Notes: generated by a model from the sequence alone, not told the origin. DNA of 64,000 nt from Marinobacter sp. es.048 (GCF_900188435.1 NZ_FYFA01000002.1:124001-188000), one strand, 5' to 3'; positions 29,070 to 39,112 are shown, counted from the stretch's first letter. Numbers and translations: made by a program.

Positions 29070-32000
29070 TCACCGCATTCCCGCTGAGGAGTAAACGCTT
29101 TGGCCTCCACCATAGTAGCTGGTCATTAGATGACGAAAAGCGGCATCGCACTTCTCGTTGTATATGTCTTCATCGAAGCTGTCCGGCAATCCCTGGTCGA
29201 AAACGATCTCCAGAGTCCGGCGCACATCGCCCTTAGCTTGAGCCTTTTTACGCCAGTCCAGAACTAACTTCTCTCTCTTGAGGGTATCCAGAAGCTCTCG
29301 GCACATGACCTTCACCTGCGCCACCTCCTTCTTGGTCATCTCCGGGGCAGGTCTGGTAATGATGTCGAAAAGCGCGAGCTCTTCCTCGCTGAGGCCCTCG
29401 CGGATTGCCCGCTTGTCTTCTTCCTGTAGCTCCTCAGTAAATTCCATTAGTTCCTGAAAGAAGGCCTCGATGTTCATACTGCCGGAGTTGTAATTGTCGA
29501 TCAGCCTCTTCAACTTTTCCATGAAGTCACTGCGGGTGGGGTTCTTTGCCATCATACTTTCTAGCTTCTGATTCAGCAGGGCTCGCAGCCTTTCGGTTTC
29601 TGTGCGCTTCTTGCCCTTACTGAATTTCGCCTTGAGCTTTTCGAAGTCTATCTGGCTTAGGTCGAACAGTTTGTCTTCGTATGTATCCTCAATGACATAG
29701 GGAACCGGTGCTACGGACCCATCGAGCAGGTCGTCTACATCTCGCATTACCTGTGAGATATCGACTTCCGGTTCCAGTGCTTTGATCTTCTGAGCGAGAA
29801 CGGATAGCAGCACAGCATCGGGAGCGAGATCGTTGGCAGCAGGATCTGGCAAGATGGCCCGGTAAACTCTGGATGTGGCTCTGGCGAGGCTCAAAAAGCC
29901 TTTCTTGGTCTCTTCGTTCTCCAATAGTTTCTCCACTGCATCGTCTAGCAGCGCCACTTTGTCGAAGCCACCAGCAGCCTTAATCGCTTCAGCGTCGATC
30001 TGCTTTTCAGTCAGGAAGGTAATAGCTCTGGCCAGCAGATGTCTGAGGTACTCGACCAGCTCGGATTTTTGCTGAATCGGGGAATCAGTACCCGATCCGC
30101 CTTCACCTCCATAGGGTGGATGGTCGTCCTTGGCCTGAGGGGCACCACCATAAATGGCCAGGGCTTCCTGTAGTTTTCGGAAAACTCCTGCGTAATCGAC
30201 GATCAAGCCCGCTTCCTTGCCAGGATACTTACGGTTGGCCCGGGCGATGGTCTGCATCAGAGTGTGGTTCTTCATCGGCTTGTCGAGGTAGATGGTCGAG
30301 CAGGAGGGTACATCGAAGCCGGTGATCCACATCGCGCAGACGAACACCAGCCTCAGCGGGTCGCTGGCATCCTTGAACTTCTCGTCGAGGTCTTCTTCTA
30401 CCATTCGCTTTCGGTGGGGCAGAATGTCGAGCCCCCTGTCCGCCAGATCTTTCACTTCGTTCTGGCCCTGAGAGACGATCACCGCCATGTCGGTCTGATC
30501 CAGAACCTTGATCTTGTGCTTGAGCGACTCCTGCTGCTCCAAAGGGGCGGACTTAAGGTGGGCCTGTAGTTGGGTCAGGTATTCCCTCAAGTGAGTTTTT
30601 ACCTTGTCGTACATCCTCACAGCGGTGGCCTTGTCGATGCAGACCATCATCGCCTTGCCCTGATGACCCCTGCCGACGAAGTGTTGAACGAGATCCTCGG
30701 CGATGGCTTCCAGTCGGTCGTCACGAGTGATGAGGTGGTATTCACGGCCGAATACGCGCTCAACCTTCTTTTCCTGATCCTCGTCCAGTTCGGCGTCTTC
30801 CAGCAGGCGGGTCAAATCATCGTTTAGATTTTCGTTGATCAGTTGGAGCTCGGGGATACGGTTCTCGTAGTAAAGGGGAACCGTGGCGCCATCGGCGATG
30901 GACTGGCCGAAGTCATAGACCGAGATGTAATCGCCGAATACCTCCTTCGTCTTCTCCTCGCCAGCCATTAGTGGCGTGCCGGTGAAGCCCAAGAAAGCGG
31001 CATGGGGCAGAGCCGTCCGCATGTTCATGGCTAAAGTGTCGTACTGCGAGCGGTGCGCCTCATCGGTAATGACGATGATGTCCTGTCTGTCGGAGAGCTT
31101 GGGGTAGGCCTCGCCAATCCTCGTGCCAAACTTCTGGATCAACGTGAAGACGTATCGGTGATCTTCATTAAGTAGCTGCTTGAGATGGGCGCCGCTCTCT
31201 GCGTGGGCCTCCACCTCGTTGACCGCTCCTGTCGCGGCGAAGGTTTTGTAGATCTGCTCGTCCAGCTCATTCCGGTCGGTGATGATAACGAAGGTCCAGT
31301 TGCCCGGAATCGTGCGGTGGATCTTCTGGGTGAAGAACACCATCGACAATGACTTACCCGAGCCCTGAGTGTGCCAGAATACCCCTAATCGACCAGCCTC
31401 TCCGGCAGGGCGATCCTTGATCCGCTGCAGCTCAGCAATGGCTTTGTTCACACCGAGGTACTGGTGGTTCTTTGCGATCTTTTTGAGCGTGCCGCCTGCT
31501 GCCTCCTCAAACACCGTGAAATTCTCGACGATGTCCAGCAACCGCTCAGGCTTGGCGATGCCGCGAATGGCGGTCACTAAGGACACCACCCCTTTCTCAC
31601 CTTCGTCATTGATGCGCTTCCACTCGAAGAGGTGCTCCCAGGGGGAGAAGGTACTGCCCACCACCGTCTCTGAACCGTTGGATAGCATAATTACCATGTT
31701 GTAGGTGAACAGCTGGGGGATGACCGAGCGATAGTCCGTCAGGTTGCCATCATAGGCGGCTTTTAGGGTCTTATGGCTGGCTTTCAGCTCCACGAACAGC
31801 AGCGGCAAGCCGTTGACGAAGCCGACCAGATCCGTGCGCCGGGTATGCAGCTCACCTTGTACCCAGAACTGCGAAGTCAGCAGGAAGTCGTTCTGCTCAG
31901 GTTGGTTCCAGTCGATTATCCGTACCGTTTCGATAGCAGTGCCACCATCTTCATCCCTAACTTCGACCTTCACGCCATGCTTGAGGAGCTGGTAGATCTC

Positions 32001-32291
32001 GAGGTTGGCGTTCACCGGCAGCAGGGTCGCGCGATCGCGGGTCAGCTCTTCGATGGCCTTCTCCAGAGCATCAGTCGGAAGCTCGGGGTTGAGCATCTCC
32101 AAGGCCACCCGCAGCCGAGGCACCAGTACCACATCCCGTTGGGTCAGCCGTCCCTCGCTCGATACCGTTCCCGACCATTCCCCGTAGAGATTAGCGGTGT
32201 CCCAGCCCAGGTCGCCGAACAGCTCGATGGCGGGCTGCTCGACCAGGGCATCCTCGGAGTAGGCATAAGTGTGGGATGGCGGAGGTGTCAT
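29070..32291 (-). CDS. hsdR: Type I restriction enzyme, R subunit (HsdR)
   Basis: A 1073-residue endonuclease/translocase. The N-terminal PD-(D/E)XK nuclease has D154 and E168-x-K170 (LLFVELK). The SF2 helicase core has Walker A TQGSGKS (308-314) and DEAH at 410-413 in ITDEAHRSQYD, with the later motif VI-like QTIARANRKYPGK. The C-terminal ~250 residues bind the MTase. HsdR cuts unmodified DNA after ATP-driven translocation. The start overlaps the end of hsdS by 4 bp. Length and motif order are complete, with no frame damage. Confidence 0.97.
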   Translation of the reverse strand: MTPPPSHTYAYSEDALVEQPAIELFGDLGWDTANLYGEWSGTVSSEGRLTQRDVVLVPRLRVALEMLNPELPTDALEKAIEELTRDRATLLPVNANLEIYQLLKHGVKVEVRDEDGGTAIETVRIIDWNQPEQNDFLLTSQFWVQGELHTRRTDLVGFVNGLPLLFVELKASHKTLKAAYDGNLTDYRSVIPQLFTYNMVIMLSNGSETVVGSTFSPWEHLFEWKRINDEGEKGVVSLVTAIRGIAKPERLLDIVENFTVFEEAAGGTLKKIAKNHQYLGVNKAIAELQRIKDRPAGEAGRLGVFWHTQGSGKSLSMVFFTQKIHRTIPGNWTFVIITDRNELDEQIYKTFAATGAVNEVEAHAESGAHLKQLLNEDHRYVFTLIQKFGTRIGEAYPKLSDRQDIIVITDEAHRSQYDTLAMNMRTALPHAAFLGFTGTPLMAGEEKTKEVFGDYISVYDFGQSIADGATVPLYYENRIPELQLINENLNDDLTRLLEDAELDEDQEKKVERVFGREYHLITRDDRLEAIAEDLVQHFVGRGHQGKAMMVCIDKATAVRMYDKVKTHLREYLTQLQAHLKSAPLEQQESLKHKIKVLDQTDMAVIVSQGQNEVKDLADRGLDILPHRKRMVEEDLDEKFKDASDPLRLVFVCAMWITGFDVPSCSTIYLDKPMKNHTLMQTIARANRKYPGKEAGLIVDYAGVFRKLQEALAIYGGAPQAKDDHPPYGGEGGSGTDSPIQQKSELVEYLRHLLARAITFLTEKQIDAEAIKAAGGFDKVALLDDAVEKLLENEETKKGFLSLARATSRVYRAILPDPAANDLAPDAVLLSVLAQKIKALEPEVDISQVMRDVDDLLDGSVAPVPYVIEDTYEDKLFDLSQIDFEKLKAKFSKGKKRTETERLRALLNQKLESMMAKNPTRSDFMEKLKRLIDNYNSGSMNIEAFFQELMEFTEELQEEDKRAIREGLSEEELALFDIITRPAPEMTKKEVAQVKVMCRELLDTLKREKLVLDWRKKAQAKGDVRRTLEIVFDQGLPDSFDEDIYNEKCDAAFRHLMTSYYGGGQSVYSSAGMR

Positions 32292-33559
32292 GCGGCTTCT
32301 ACCTCCTTGTCTTCGGGCATGGGAATGTCGGATACATCGACCTCACCGGAGATCAGCTTGGGGATGAGGAGGTCGCGTTGGGCGCGGAGGTTAGCGTTTT
32401 TCCTCTCCAACCTGTGAATCAGGCTTCTCATGGGCGCGACCGAATCATCGAAATGAGAGAGAATGTCTCCTTGCGGCACTATGATCACCGCCTCTTTGAA
32501 GTCAGAAGCCTTAACGGCCGGGTAAGCAGCCCCCGTCGCTCGATTGACTAAGTAGCTAACAAACTGGTCAGCTCGGACATACTGATATAGGTAGTGTTTG
32601 GAAATGCTCTCCGCTCTCAATACTGCAAAACCAGTTGAGGCAACTGTATCTTTCTCCGGTTCAATGATCATGGCACATGAGCGCCGGTTAGGCCTGACAC
32701 ACGACCACAATACATCGCCCGATCTTACGATTCGTCTTGCACGACCAGGAGCGTTAGAGAATTGCATCGTCTCAGCTTTATCAATTCTTCCCGGCGATAC
32801 AGAGGCGATATCAATGTAATGGACATCATCCGGTGCAGATTTCGGCTTAATCGCCTCTGGGTTAATCTGAGCAACATTACCAAGCTCCTGAACCTCCCAC
32901 CCCTCAGGAATCTCCCCAAGCTCGCTCTCCTTGAACCCCATCTCCTCATGCCCAGGGAAGCGGAAGTAGACGAACCACTCTTCGTAAAGCCGTTGGGCGA
33001 TCTCTTCGAGGATCTCGATACGGCGCGTATTGTTATCGATGAGGTCGTCGTAGGCGGAGAGAATGGAGGCAATTCTTTGCTGAACAGCCAGAGGTGGTAG
33101 TGCAATCTCAATGTCTTTCAGAAGCACTATTGTGAAGGCGGGCTGTGAAGAGCCGATTGTGCAGCGTTTCAGCTCGGCTTTGCCTGATGGAGAAAGGAAC
33201 CAGTAATACAGGTAGTCGCTTATGATCTTATCAAATTTACGAAACCAAGTTAGATTCCCATCTTTGAAATAAAACCGCTCTCCGGGCTTAACCACATAAG
33301 GAACCCCCAGTGTTCCAACTGACGTAAGAAGTAGATCTCCAGCAGAGGGGGCGCCATTCTTAGCGCAGACTTCTGAAAACCTTTTCTCAGAGATAAAGAG
33401 ATCTGTTGTTACTTTCAAAGCGCCGTTGTGTTTCTCAATGATCTCCTTGCCTCTGTAAAAAGGCACACCACTTTTTGTGTACTCATGGGCACGAATTCTT
33501 CTGCTGGAAGATATGTCACAGATTTCTTTCAGTCGAAAGCTGGGCCACGTCTGGATCAT
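32288..33559 (-). CDS. hsdS: Type I restriction enzyme, specificity subunit (HsdS)
   Basis: A 423-residue HsdS with two target recognition domains (about residues 5-150 and 215-375), each followed by a long conserved helix: the central one after [12 protein letters not shown] and the C-terminal one with [18 protein letters not shown]. The two TRDs are unlike each other, so the recognition site should be bipartite and asymmetric; its sequence cannot be read from the protein. It is translationally coupled to hsdM and hsdR (4-bp overlaps on both sides). Confidence 0.95.
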   Translation of the reverse strand: MIQTWPSFRLKEICDISSSRRIRAHEYTKSGVPFYRGKEIIEKHNGALKVTTDLFISEKRFSEVCAKNGAPSAGDLLLTSVGTLGVPYVVKPGERFYFKDGNLTWFRKFDKIISDYLYYWFLSPSGKAELKRCTIGSSQPAFTIVLLKDIEIALPPLAVQQRIASILSAYDDLIDNNTRRIEILEEIAQRLYEEWFVYFRFPGHEEMGFKESELGEIPEGWEVQELGNVAQINPEAIKPKSAPDDVHYIDIASVSPGRIDKAETMQFSNAPGRARRIVRSGDVLWSCVRPNRRSCAMIIEPEKDTVASTGFAVLRAESISKHYLYQYVRADQFVSYLVNRATGAAYPAVKASDFKEAVIIVPQGDILSHFDDSVAPMRSLIHRLERKNANLRAQRDLLIPKLISGEVDVSDIPMPEDKEVEAA

Positions 33560-35115
33560 ACGGACTTCTCCATGACCTTAACCACACTCTCTCCAATCAG
33601 GTCTTCCAGTTCCCTCGACTCCGCGTTCAGCACCTCCAACTCCTCGGCCAGCTCCTCCAGTCGCTCTGTAAAGTCCACATTCTCGGCCTCTCTCGCTGCA
33701 GCTCCAACGTACCGCCCAGGATTTAGTGACCAGCCCTGAGCCTCGATCTCGGCCCGAGTCGCTACCTTACAAAACCCAGGCACATCGGCGTAGCCCTCGC
33801 CTAAGCCCTTCTCAATCAGAAGCGGCTCGCTGCCCTGATCGAGCTCTACGGCTTCACCACGATGTAGGCGGACGACATTAGCCAAGAACTCGATCTGCTC
33901 TGGTAGCCAGTCTCGATGCGCCCGGTCGATCTGGTGGTAGAGGTGGCGGGCGTCGATGAACAGCACCTTGTTGCCACGATCGGTCTCGCTCTTGGCCCGG
34001 TCGAAGAACCACAGGGTGCAGGGCAGCGTGACGGTATAGAAGAAGTTCGGCCCTACTGAGACGATCACATCAACAGCACCGGACTCGATCAGTCTCTGGC
34101 GGATCGCCTGCTCGCTGCCGCGGGCATCACCCGCCGAGTTGGCCATGACAAAGCCAGCCCGGCCATTAGGCTTCAAGGCTGCGTAAAACAGCTGGATCCA
34201 GAGGTAGTTGGCATTATCAGTCCTGGGCATCCCGAGGCGGAACCGTGGGTCGCCTTCCAGGCGCTCTTTGTCCACTCCAGAGACATTGAATGGGGGATTG
34301 GCCATCACGAAATCGAAGAAGCCTTCACCTTTGCTGTCGATTGTCCCATGCGGGTCCTCGTAGTACGTATTGGATACCCGCACATCTCCGGATAGGCCAT
34401 GCACCGCGAGGTTCATCTTGTTGAGGTTGACGGTGGTCTGATCCTTCTCGGTGCCGAAGATCGAGATTTCGTCCATTGCCGTCTTGTGGTGACGCTCCAC
34501 GAAGTCTGCCGAGTGGACGAACATGCCGCCTGACCCACAGGCCGGGTCGAAGATGCGTCCGTGGTAGGGCTCGATGATCTCGACGATTAGCTTGACGATG
34601 GATTCTGGGGTATAGAAGACGCCGCCTTTCTGACCTTCCTTGAGGGCGAAGTTACCGAGGAAATACTCGTAGACCTTGCCAAAGGCGTCGCCCGATAGAT
34701 TCACTGGGCCCAGCTGTTTGAGCAGTTCCTGCAGCACCCAGTTGTCCAGGGCCGTGTAGTTACGGGGCAGCGCACCTTTCAGGTCGGGATTCTCATCCTC
34801 GATGGCCTTCATGGCATCGTTGATGGCCTTGCCGATATTGTCGCCCTCGGTGAGGGACTGCAGATAAGAAAAGCGGGCGGTTTCAGGGAGAAAAATTACG
34901 CCCTCGGCCAGGTAGTCATCTTTGCTCACCTTTCGGCGGCCACCGGATCCCACCAGACCGAGCTTCTCCTCGGCTGCGGCATACTTGTTATCGGCGTACT
35001 TGAGGAAAATCAGGCCCAGCACTGGGGCCGAGAACTCAGCGGGCTTGAGGCCGGTGTTGGCCCATAATTGGTCGGCGGCTGCCCACAGGCGTTTCCCTAC
35101 ATCTCCATTAACCAA
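33556..35115 (-). CDS. hsdM: Type I restriction enzyme, methyltransferase subunit (HsdM)
   Basis: A 519-residue N6-adenine methyltransferase. The N-terminal helical domain (HsdM_N) includes [13 protein letters not shown]. The SAM motif is [11 protein letters not shown] (189-199) and the catalytic motif is NPPF (273-276). It modifies host DNA and, with HsdS and HsdR, forms the restriction complex. First gene of the hsdM-S-R operon. The upstream region has a possible -10 (TATAGT) overlapping a 13-bp palindrome at 35165-35177. Confidence 0.97.
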   Translation of the reverse strand: MVNGDVGKRLWAAADQLWANTGLKPAEFSAPVLGLIFLKYADNKYAAAEEKLGLVGSGGRRKVSKDDYLAEGVIFLPETARFSYLQSLTEGDNIGKAINDAMKAIEDENPDLKGALPRNYTALDNWVLQELLKQLGPVNLSGDAFGKVYEYFLGNFALKEGQKGGVFYTPESIVKLIVEIIEPYHGRIFDPACGSGGMFVHSADFVERHHKTAMDEISIFGTEKDQTTVNLNKMNLAVHGLSGDVRVSNTYYEDPHGTIDSKGEGFFDFVMANPPFNVSGVDKERLEGDPRFRLGMPRTDNANYLWIQLFYAALKPNGRAGFVMANSAGDARGSEQAIRQRLIESGAVDVIVSVGPNFFYTVTLPCTLWFFDRAKSETDRGNKVLFIDARHLYHQIDRAHRDWLPEQIEFLANVVRLHRGEAVELDQGSEPLLIEKGLGEGYADVPGFCKVATRAEIEAQGWSLNPGRYVGAAAREAENVDFTERLEELAEELEVLNAESRELEDLIGESVVKVMEKSV

Positions 35116-35164
35116 GATTTACTGCTCCTGATGTTTGTTCGGAATTATGTGAATGATGCTAGTT

Positions 35165-35177
35165 TAGTAGGATACTA
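35165..35177. promoter_or_regulatory. Palindrome over the possible hsdM -10 element
   Basis: TAGTAGGATACTA is a perfect 5+3+5 inverted repeat 50 bp upstream of hsdM, overlapping the minus-strand TATAGT that could serve as -10. No controller-protein gene is adjacent. A regulator role is conjecture. Confidence 0.35.
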
Positions 35178-35248
35178 TAGCAAGCAATTTGGTGTTGCAG
35201 TCCACCACAAAACGACGTCAGGGCCTGAGACTCAAGGGCTCGCCTGAG

Positions 35249-35575
35249 CTAGGTGAGGTACGTTGAGTGCGGTGTGAATTCTTCGGCCTGTACACACTTT
35301 CTTGGCCATCGTTGCTGGGCGCTGTTTCTGGCATCCTCAGGTGTTGTGCAGGTGCTGAGCATTATCCCTATACACTTACCATCAATGAATATACGCCATG
35401 GTGTAAGCGGGTCGCTGTCGTTGTGTTGAAGTTCCCTAACTAGCTCGGGTTTGTGCTCGATAATCCAAAGTTCGAGAGCGGGCGTGATAGCCTCCTCCGG
35501 CCAAACCGCAATTCGATCGCCAGTAAGACTTTCTGCCTCCAATCCATGTCGGCGCAAGTAGGCAAGGGCGGTCAT
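35249..35575 (-). CDS. TubC_N-like small protein of the element backbone
   Basis: A 108-residue protein. Residues 1-50 (ALAYLRRHGLEAES, later ITPALELWIIEHKPELVREL) resemble the TubC N-terminal docking-type domain, a short helical fold that also appears in many uncharacterised proteins on proteobacterial integrative elements. The remainder has no recognisable motif. Its ATG shares one base (TGATG) with the stop codon of the reconstructed primase gene, so it was translationally coupled to that gene before the IS inserted. Now it lies just beyond the interrupted 3' end. Confidence 0.65.
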   Translation of the reverse strand: MTALAYLRRHGLEAESLTGDRIAVWPEEAITPALELWIIEHKPELVRELQHNDSDPLTPWRIFIDGKCIGIMLSTCTTPEDARNSAQQRWPRKCVQAEEFTPHSTYLT

Positions 35576-35796
35576 CAGAAAACCCTCCGACTTCCGGTTC
35601 GAATGGAAGGTTTTTCCGGCCCATCTATAGAAAGTCCCTGGCTTGAAGTCGTGAAAGTCTTAATGTCGTGCTGATTCGCTGAGTTGTAGACGACTTCAAG
35701 ACATTGACGACTTGGCATCAAAGACTTTTTTTGGCCGATACACCATTTAACTGTCGATCCGATTTTGCCCAAGCATTTACATTCGATGCCAAGTTG
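35575..35796 (-). pseudogene. Detached 3' end of the Toprim/ATPase primase gene
   Basis: These 74 codons (including the stop) continue the frame of the primase gene at 37121-39112 exactly when the IS2-like element and one copy of its target duplication are removed. The encoded tail starts QLGIECKCLGKIGSTVKW and ends with a low-complexity Ser/Thr stretch. The DNA here is repetitive (see 35643-35711). A frame can open at the IS junction (ATG 35802), but it has no independent ribosome site. Confidence 0.85.
35643..35711 (-). repeat. Iteron-like repeats in the primase 3' end
   Basis: The region holds TTGAAGTCGTGAAAGTCTTA and ATGTCGTGCTG on the plus strand. It ends with 35689-35711, which matches 19501-19523 in inverted orientation at 21 of 23 positions. 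Repeats inside or just after the primase gene are typical of P4-like replication origins. Confidence 0.45.
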
Positions 35797-35832
35797 GCGC
35801 ATGTAGTTGCCCCCGCTAAACCAGACACCACC

Positions 35833-36714
35833 TCATTCATTTGATGCCAGTTCCGCCCGGTATTCCCAGGGCGATTTCATTTTCAGTCCCTTGTGTGGGT
35901 GACTGCGGTTATAGTCCTCGATCCATTCCGGCAACTTCGCCATCACAGAGGCGGCGTCGGGAAGATCGTTCAGGTAAATATAGTCCCTTTTGAACGTCTT
36001 CACGAAGGCCTCAGCCATGCCGTTGCTCTGCGGGCTTCTCACAGGCGTAGTGCACACCACAAAGCCCAGAGAAGATGCGAACGCTCGCGTTTCTTTGGCA
36101 ATGTAGCAGCTGCCATTGTCCGTCAGCCATTCCAGCGGGTGTGGAACATGCTCTGACTGGCCGAAGCGGTATTCCAGGCTTTCCAGCAACAGGTCCTGGA
36201 CCATCTCAGCGGTGACTCCCCCGGTCGTCGCCACATAGCGCATCAGTTCCCGATCACAGCAGTCCAGGCTGAAGGCCACGCGAACCACCTCCTTATTCCA
36301 ACAGCGGATCTCGAAGCCGTCTGAGCACCAACGGAGGTCCGGCTTCAACGTAATGACCTGGCCGTTGTGACAACGCTCCTGAGGCCGGCCCGTGTAACGG
36401 GGCAACAACAGCCCATCCTGCTTCATCAGCCGGTACACACGCTTGTGGTTCACTCGCTCATCGTTGGCTGCAAGCAACCGATTCAAGCGTGCCGTAATCC
36501 TTCGATAGCCATTGGCCGCACGGACTTCACACAGCTCTCTGATAACCGGCAAATGCCGGTCATCGTCCTGTTTTTTGTATCTGGGACATCTACCTTTCTG
36601 GCGGCCGTGAAGGCGATCCAGAAGGTTGGAGCGCGATACCTTCAGTACCTCCGCTACCCGCTTCAGAGGGTATCGTCCGGTGGCAGCAACGGCATGCGCG
36701 AGATCAACTTTTTT
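35833..36714 (-). CDS. IS2-like transposase OrfB, made by -1 frameshift
   Basis: DDE integrase-core protein. Motifs include WCSDGFEIRCW (first D), WLTDNGSCY (second D) and SNGMAEAFVKTFKRDY (catalytic E). The frame is open from the slippery A AAA AAG at 36708-36714 on the minus strand. An internal methionine start would be at 36552. The N-terminal part after the shift reads VDLAHAVAATGRYPLKRVAE, typical of IS2 OrfB. Confidence 0.92.
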   Translation of the reverse strand, partial: KKVDLAHAVAATGRYPLKRVAEVLKVSRSNLLDRLHGRQKGRCPRYKKQDDDRHLPVIRELCEVRAANGYRRITARLNRLLAANDERVNHKRVYRLMKQDGLLLPRYTGRPQERCHNGQVITLKPDLRWCSDGFEIRCWNKEVVRVAFSLDCCDRELMRYVATTGGVTAEMVQDLLLESLEYRFGQSEHVPHPLEWLTDNGSCYIAKETRAFASSLGFVVCTTPVRSPQSNGMAEAFVKTFKRDYIYLNDLPDAASVMAKLPEWIEDYNRSHPHKGLKMKSPWEYRAELASNE

Positions 36715-37049
36715 GACTGAGCCACCTCCAGAGCTTCCCGGAGTATTTCAGCTTCCATCGTCTTGCGGCCCAACATCCGCTCCAGGTCCCGAACCTTTTT
36801 GTTCAGGGCCTTCACCTCGGATGCACTGACAACCTCATCACCGGATTCAATCGCGGACATGCCACCGTCTTTCATCAGCTTCTTCCAACGGAACAACAGA
36901 CTTGCTGATATACCATGACGTCGCGCTACAAGCGACACTGACATGCCTGGCCGCTCACACTCAGCAACCATGAATGCCTTCTCCTGTGCGGAATACCGGC
37001 GACGACGTTGCACTCCGGTTATGACTTCGATTCTCTCCACCTTGGACAC
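36663..37049 (-). CDS. IS2-like transposase OrfA
   Basis: A 128-residue DNA-binding protein similar to InsC. It opens with RRRRYSAQEKAFMVAE, has a helix-turn-helix (VSLVARRHGISASLLFRWKK) and a coiled C-terminal helix (VKALNKKVRDLERMLGR). It binds IS ends and inhibits or directs transposition. Its end overlaps the OrfB frame at the A6G slip site. Confidence 0.92.
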   Translation of the reverse strand: MSKVERIEVITGVQRRRRYSAQEKAFMVAECERPGMSVSLVARRHGISASLLFRWKKLMKDGGMSAIESGDEVVSASEVKALNKKVRDLERMLGRKTMEAEILREALEVAQSKKLISRMPLLPPDDTL

Positions 37050-37120
37050 TCCTTTGCACTAGGTCTATGCCTAGGCCTTTGCTTCTACCAAGGTGTCCGG
37101 TTTAAATGGGGGCTACTACA

Positions 37121-39112
37121 GCGCAAGGCAGGGGCAGCCCGGCGCATTGCATCACCTAATCCCTTCGGTGAACGGGGCCACGAGTCACAATTTCGAGGTT
37201 TGAAATATTCCAGAGTATTCAGCCAATGCTTTGCTGAGTGCTCCTCTACTTGAGTCGGATTTGTTTCTGCCCAGTCCCGAATGGCTGAGGCAATCGGGCT
37301 GGCGTCCAGAGTTCGCTCCAGTCCGTCCTGGCGGGCGGCGTTGAATTGCTCCATGAAGGCTTCGGGCGCGTGGTTCATGGCTTTGGCCACGGCCATGCCG
37401 AGATAAGCGAATTCCGCCAGACGCGGGCGTTGTTCTGCCGGCAGTGTCATGGTTGGCAGGTATTCAAGGGCTTTTGCCGCAATATCCAGCAGGCCACCGA
37501 GAATACCGGCCTGATTTTTTTCGTAGTCAGCGTCCAACTTATCCTTAGGGCTCGCATCAGTTATCACCGGCAGCTCGATACTGATTGCCCGTGATACCGC
37601 GTCTTGCTGAGTAATGGCAGCCACTATGCCGTTGAGGATTGCTGGGCGCTTGAGGGTAATAACGATCTCGTCACTGTCGCTGTATAGCTTGCGCTTGGCG
37701 AAACCTCCGCCGGTCGCAATAACGCATAGCGCATCCTGAATGGGTGCAGGCAGGTAGCTCACATTCTCGATACTGATTACGTGGTTTGTTCCGCCGGTTA
37801 CATAGAGATCTTCGGCAGACTTTGGCACTGCTCTCAGGTCGGCGGCGTTGGGATCAATCAGCCTTCTTAGCGCGGCCTGGGTTGTGCTTTTTGCGCACCC
37901 TTGTTCACCGAACATTTCCAGTATGGGGAAGGGTGTATCTGTTCTCAGGCATTCCACCAGCCAGGCAATCACCAGGATTCTCTGGTTTGGCGCAATGTTG
38001 GCGATTTGCCATAAAGGCTCGATGCTCCCGCCGGAAATCGGGCGAGGTAGCGCCTGGGCGCTCTCAGATCGGGCAAACATCACCGGAGCGTCGTCATGGA
38101 TTGCCCACTTTCCAGGCATGATGACTAAAGCGGTGCTTTGACCGGATTCTGCCAGATCCAACCAGTGCTGGCCTGATACCGTTGCAGCGCGTACGTGCAC
38201 TGGGCGGTGCTCCTGCATTGCGATACCCTCCAGAGTCATCCTGGCTTCGCGCAAAGCCTGATCCCTTACAGCCTTTTCGTTCTGCTCATAAAAAGCAGCT
38301 GTTAGCCAGTGCCTGAAGGCCTTACCGGCAATCGGTCGGACCTCCCCAGAATCTAAATGCCGGGCGTAAGCAATGTCGTTGTGGTCGTGGAACATCTCAT
38401 TGAAGGTTTGAACGAAAGCAACAATCTTGTCGGATTGCGCCTGGCGTTCGTCATCAGCTTGCTCTGGGATCTGCGTCTCTGCCTTTGCAGCGGGGGTTAT
38501 CCCATCCTCAAACTCTGCCAGCACAGCATCAGATCCGAATTCCTGATAAATATCACTCCAGTCTTTTGCCGATTTTGGGCATGTCCAGTTACATCCGGAA
38601 TTTTGGCCAGCCGACTTGCCAGGCTTGTCATTGTCTACTGCGGCAATCAGGTGCAAATTCGGATTAAGTTTGGCAATTGCAGATGCATTGCCGGGTATGG
38701 TCTGTTCACCGACCCCACACGCCACTGGTAGCCCCATTGCCTCATGCAATCGGTATCCATCAGCAAGTCCAGCACAGACGATCATTTTGCCGGTCATGGT
38801 TTCCAGATCGGCCATCTTGAAACCAATCGGTGTGCAAGATCGGGCTGTTTTGGCACCCTTGGTCGCAAACTTGTTGTTTGGCTTCTCGTTTGGATTACGC
38901 TGAACAGGCTCAGAGAGAATTCGCTCATGCCCGCAGGGTTCTCCCGTAGCAATCAGGTAAAGAGGTCGGAATACAGCATCGCCCTCCCACGGTCCAATTG
39001 GTTTGTCGTCACTGCTGAAACCGAAAACTTTAGTCCGTTTGACGGTGCAGCCTAGACATTCCATTGCCTGCCAGTCGATTGCTTTCTTGGTGAGGTAAGG
39101 ATGAGCTTTCAT
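37121..39112 (-). pseudogene. Toprim/ATPase replication protein (P4 alpha-like primase-helicase), interrupted by an IS2-like element
   Basis: The first 664 codons are intact. With the piece at 35575-35796 the ancestral protein would be 737 residues. A Toprim-like primase region occupies about residues 105-200 (CAGLADGYRLHEA and AAVDNDKPGKS; the usual first Toprim glutamate is not evident). A helicase-like ATPase has Walker A GEQGCAKST (402-410). Such proteins prime and unwind DNA for replication of satellite phages and integrative elements. The IS truncates the protein after residue 664, beyond both recognisable domains, with 11 IS-encoded residues to a stop. The truncated product could retain activity, but the native C-terminus is lost. 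It overlaps alpA by 4 bp. Confidence 0.85.

Larger units (their letters stand above)
35802..37120 (-). mobile_element. IS3-family insertion sequence, IS2-like group
   Basis: A 1319-bp element (E. coli IS2 is 1331 bp). The ends are TGTAGTTGCCCCCGC on the left and TGTAGTAGCCCCCAT read inward on the right, followed by the shared TAAACC(A/G)GACACC. It is flanked by a perfect 5-bp target duplication GCGCA (35797-35801 and 37121-37125), the IS2-group length. It carries orfA and a frameshift orfB on the minus strand. It interrupts the element's primase gene after codon 664. Confidence 0.95.

Noticed and set aside
35575..35802. 75-codon frame as an independent gene
   Set aside because: Its ATG is created by the IS junction. 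The sequence is the 3' end of the interrupted primase gene.
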